7,687 bases of DNA, from the NCBI GenBank assembly GCA_018646825.1, contig JABGUA010000015.1:1-7687 (forward strand). The letters run 5' to 3'. The notes under the pieces were generated by a model. That model was given only the letters and a program-made list of their open reading frames with translations, ran no database searches and was not told the origin of the DNA. Each line of letters opens with the position of its first letter. Position 1 is the first letter of the stretch. Position numbers and translations under genes: made by a program. Positions 6,698-7,687 of the stretch are shown piece by piece. This DNA comes from Piscirickettsiaceae bacterium (lineage in GTDB: Bacteria > Pseudomonadota > Gammaproteobacteria > Nitrosococcales > Methylophagaceae).

Positions 6698-7687
6698 CTA
6701 TTTCCCGATTGATGGAATTGCTGTTAAGTGAGCAGTGAAATCGCTGGGGTTCATTGTACCGACTAAGCGAAACTGTTTGTATTCGTTGCCTTGGGGGTCA
6801 AAAAACAGGATGGTGGGTGGGCCGAAGATGCCAAATTGTTTAAGCAGGGCTTTATGCTCGTCATTATTATCGGTCATATCTAACTTTAATGTGAGTGTGT
6901 CAGCTAATGTTGCGACAACGGTAGGATCTCGGAAGGTCGTCATTTCCATTGTTTTACATTCAACGCACCAGTCAGCATAGAGATCGAGCATCACGGGTTG
7001 GCTAGATTGTGCAAGTTGTTGTTCTAAATCAGAGAGGTTGTTAATTTTTTTAAATTTAATCCCATTTTGGCCTGGCGTGCTTGTTCCTGACATTGAAGCG
7101 AACCCTTGTAATGGTTGCCAGACGTTTTGGCTGCCGCTGGCACTACCAATTAGCAGTAGTGCACCATAGATCATGATAATTAAACCAAAGCCCTTGAACA
7201 GTTTTTCCCAACCACTTGAGGACAGGCTAAGCGTATTGAGTGCACCTAAATAGACGGCGGAAACGATAAGTAAGCTGCCCCAGAGTAATAACGCGACCCA
7301 GCCTGGAATAATGCGTTCGAGTAGCCAAATGGCAAGGCCAAGCATCAGTACGCCAAAAATGGCCTTAATTGCATCCATCCACCCACCGGCTTTGGGTAAT
7401 AAACTGCCCGCTGATGTACCAATGACTAATAGTGGAAGACCCATGCCCATGCTCATTGCGAATAAGGCGGAGGCACCGAGTAACGGGTCTCCTTGTTGGC
7501 CAATAAAAATTAGAGCGCCAGCAAGTGGTGGTGCCAAGCAGGGTCCGACGATAAGGCCAGAGAATAGTCCCATTAGGGCGACACCAACCAGCTTTCCGCC
7601 TTTTTGTTGATGACTTATTTGGTGCAATCGGCTCTGTAAAGCGTGGGGAAGTTGTAGCTCGTAAAGACCAAACATTGAGAGTGAGAG
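6698..7687 (-). CDS. dsbD: thiol:disulfide interchange protein DsbD, C-terminal part (cut by window edge)
   Basis: DsbD is an inner-membrane protein that passes electrons from cytoplasmic thioredoxin to periplasmic partners such as DsbC and the cytochrome c maturation factor CcmG. The frame is open to the right edge (329 codons visible, of about 570-600). The Met at 7673-7675 is internal, because LSMFGLYELQLP matches the middle of the family. Counting from that Met, the fragment shows roughly five membrane segments between about 34 and 178. The second redox cysteine of the membrane domain is at 46 in GPCLAPPL. A periplasmic gamma domain of thioredoxin fold follows from about 205, with the active site WCVEC at 236-240 after DLYAD and the cis-proline loop FGPPTILFF (284-292). 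The N-terminal alpha domain and the first membrane cysteine lie outside the window. It ends with TAG at 6698-6700. Confidence 0.95.
   Translation of the reverse strand, partial: LSLSMFGLYELQLPHALQSRLHQISHQQKGGKLVGVALMGLFSGLIVGPCLAPPLAGALIFIGQQGDPLLGASALFAMSMGMGLPLLVIGTSAGSLLPKAGGWMDAIKAIFGVLMLGLAIWLLERIIPGWVALLLWGSLLIVSAVYLGALNTLSLSSSGWEKLFKGFGLIIMIYGALLLIGSASGSQNVWQPLQGFASMSGTSTPGQNGIKFKKINNLSDLEQQLAQSSQPVMLDLYADWCVECKTMEMTTFRDPTVVATLADTLTLKLDMTDNNDEHKALLKQFGIFGPPTILFFDPQGNEYKQFRLVGTMNPSDFTAHLTAIPSIGK

Noticed and set aside
7673..7675. ATG as the true start of the dsbD-like gene
   Set aside because: The frame stays open to the window edge, and the residues before it (LSLS) continue the family pattern seen in E. 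coli (LAMSMFGL), so this Met is internal.
1..7687. CRISPR array, insertion sequence, tRNA, rRNA or a novel defence or biosynthetic system
   Set aside because: No regular repeats, transposase, RNA-gene signatures or unknown gene clusters were seen. Apart from the cyaA remnant, every gene is a conserved housekeeping family.

Overview
The window looks like a compact chromosomal housekeeping segment from a gammaproteobacterium of moderate GC content (mid-40s percent by eye). I cannot name the genus. Every gene I can support lies on the minus strand, so transcription runs from high to low coordinates. The order is dsbD (cut by the right edge), aroQ, accB, accC, prmA, dusB, fis, purH, and then a broken class I adenylate cyclase gene (cyaA). 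Apart from the last gene, this order closely resembles the dipZ/dsbD-aroQ-accB-accC-prmA-dus-fis-purH-purD block known from Pseudomonas.

Right part (6569-7687): the C-terminal half of the thiol-disulfide transporter DsbD is followed by a 129-bp gap. This is the largest non-coding stretch in the window. It holds a candidate minus-strand promoter and an A/T-rich inverted repeat. Middle (2064-6568): aroQ (shikimate pathway), accB and accC (biotin carrier and biotin carboxylase of acetyl-CoA carboxylase), prmA (ribosomal protein L11 methylation), dusB (tRNA dihydrouridine) and fis (nucleoid protein) sit close together. The gaps are 16, 65 and 44 bp, and prmA/dusB and dusB/fis overlap by 8 and 4 bp. 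All are probably co-transcribed. The set links aromatic and fatty acid precursor synthesis, translation factors and a growth-rate-linked DNA-binding protein. Left part (473-2038): purH, for the last two steps of IMP synthesis, follows fis after 25 bp.

Far left (44-450): 22 bp past purH is a short, damaged gene. It starts with the recognisable N-terminal region of class I adenylate cyclase. It shifts frame at a run of four A residues and ends about 55 codons later in the other frame. Adding one A gives a continuous reading frame of about 135 codons, against roughly 850-950 in intact enzymes, so a large internal deletion is also implied. This is the most unusual item here. Positions 1-43 show nothing I can assign.

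I found no new multi-gene system, mobile element, CRISPR array, tRNA or rRNA. The intact genes keep their expected catalytic residues and look functional.
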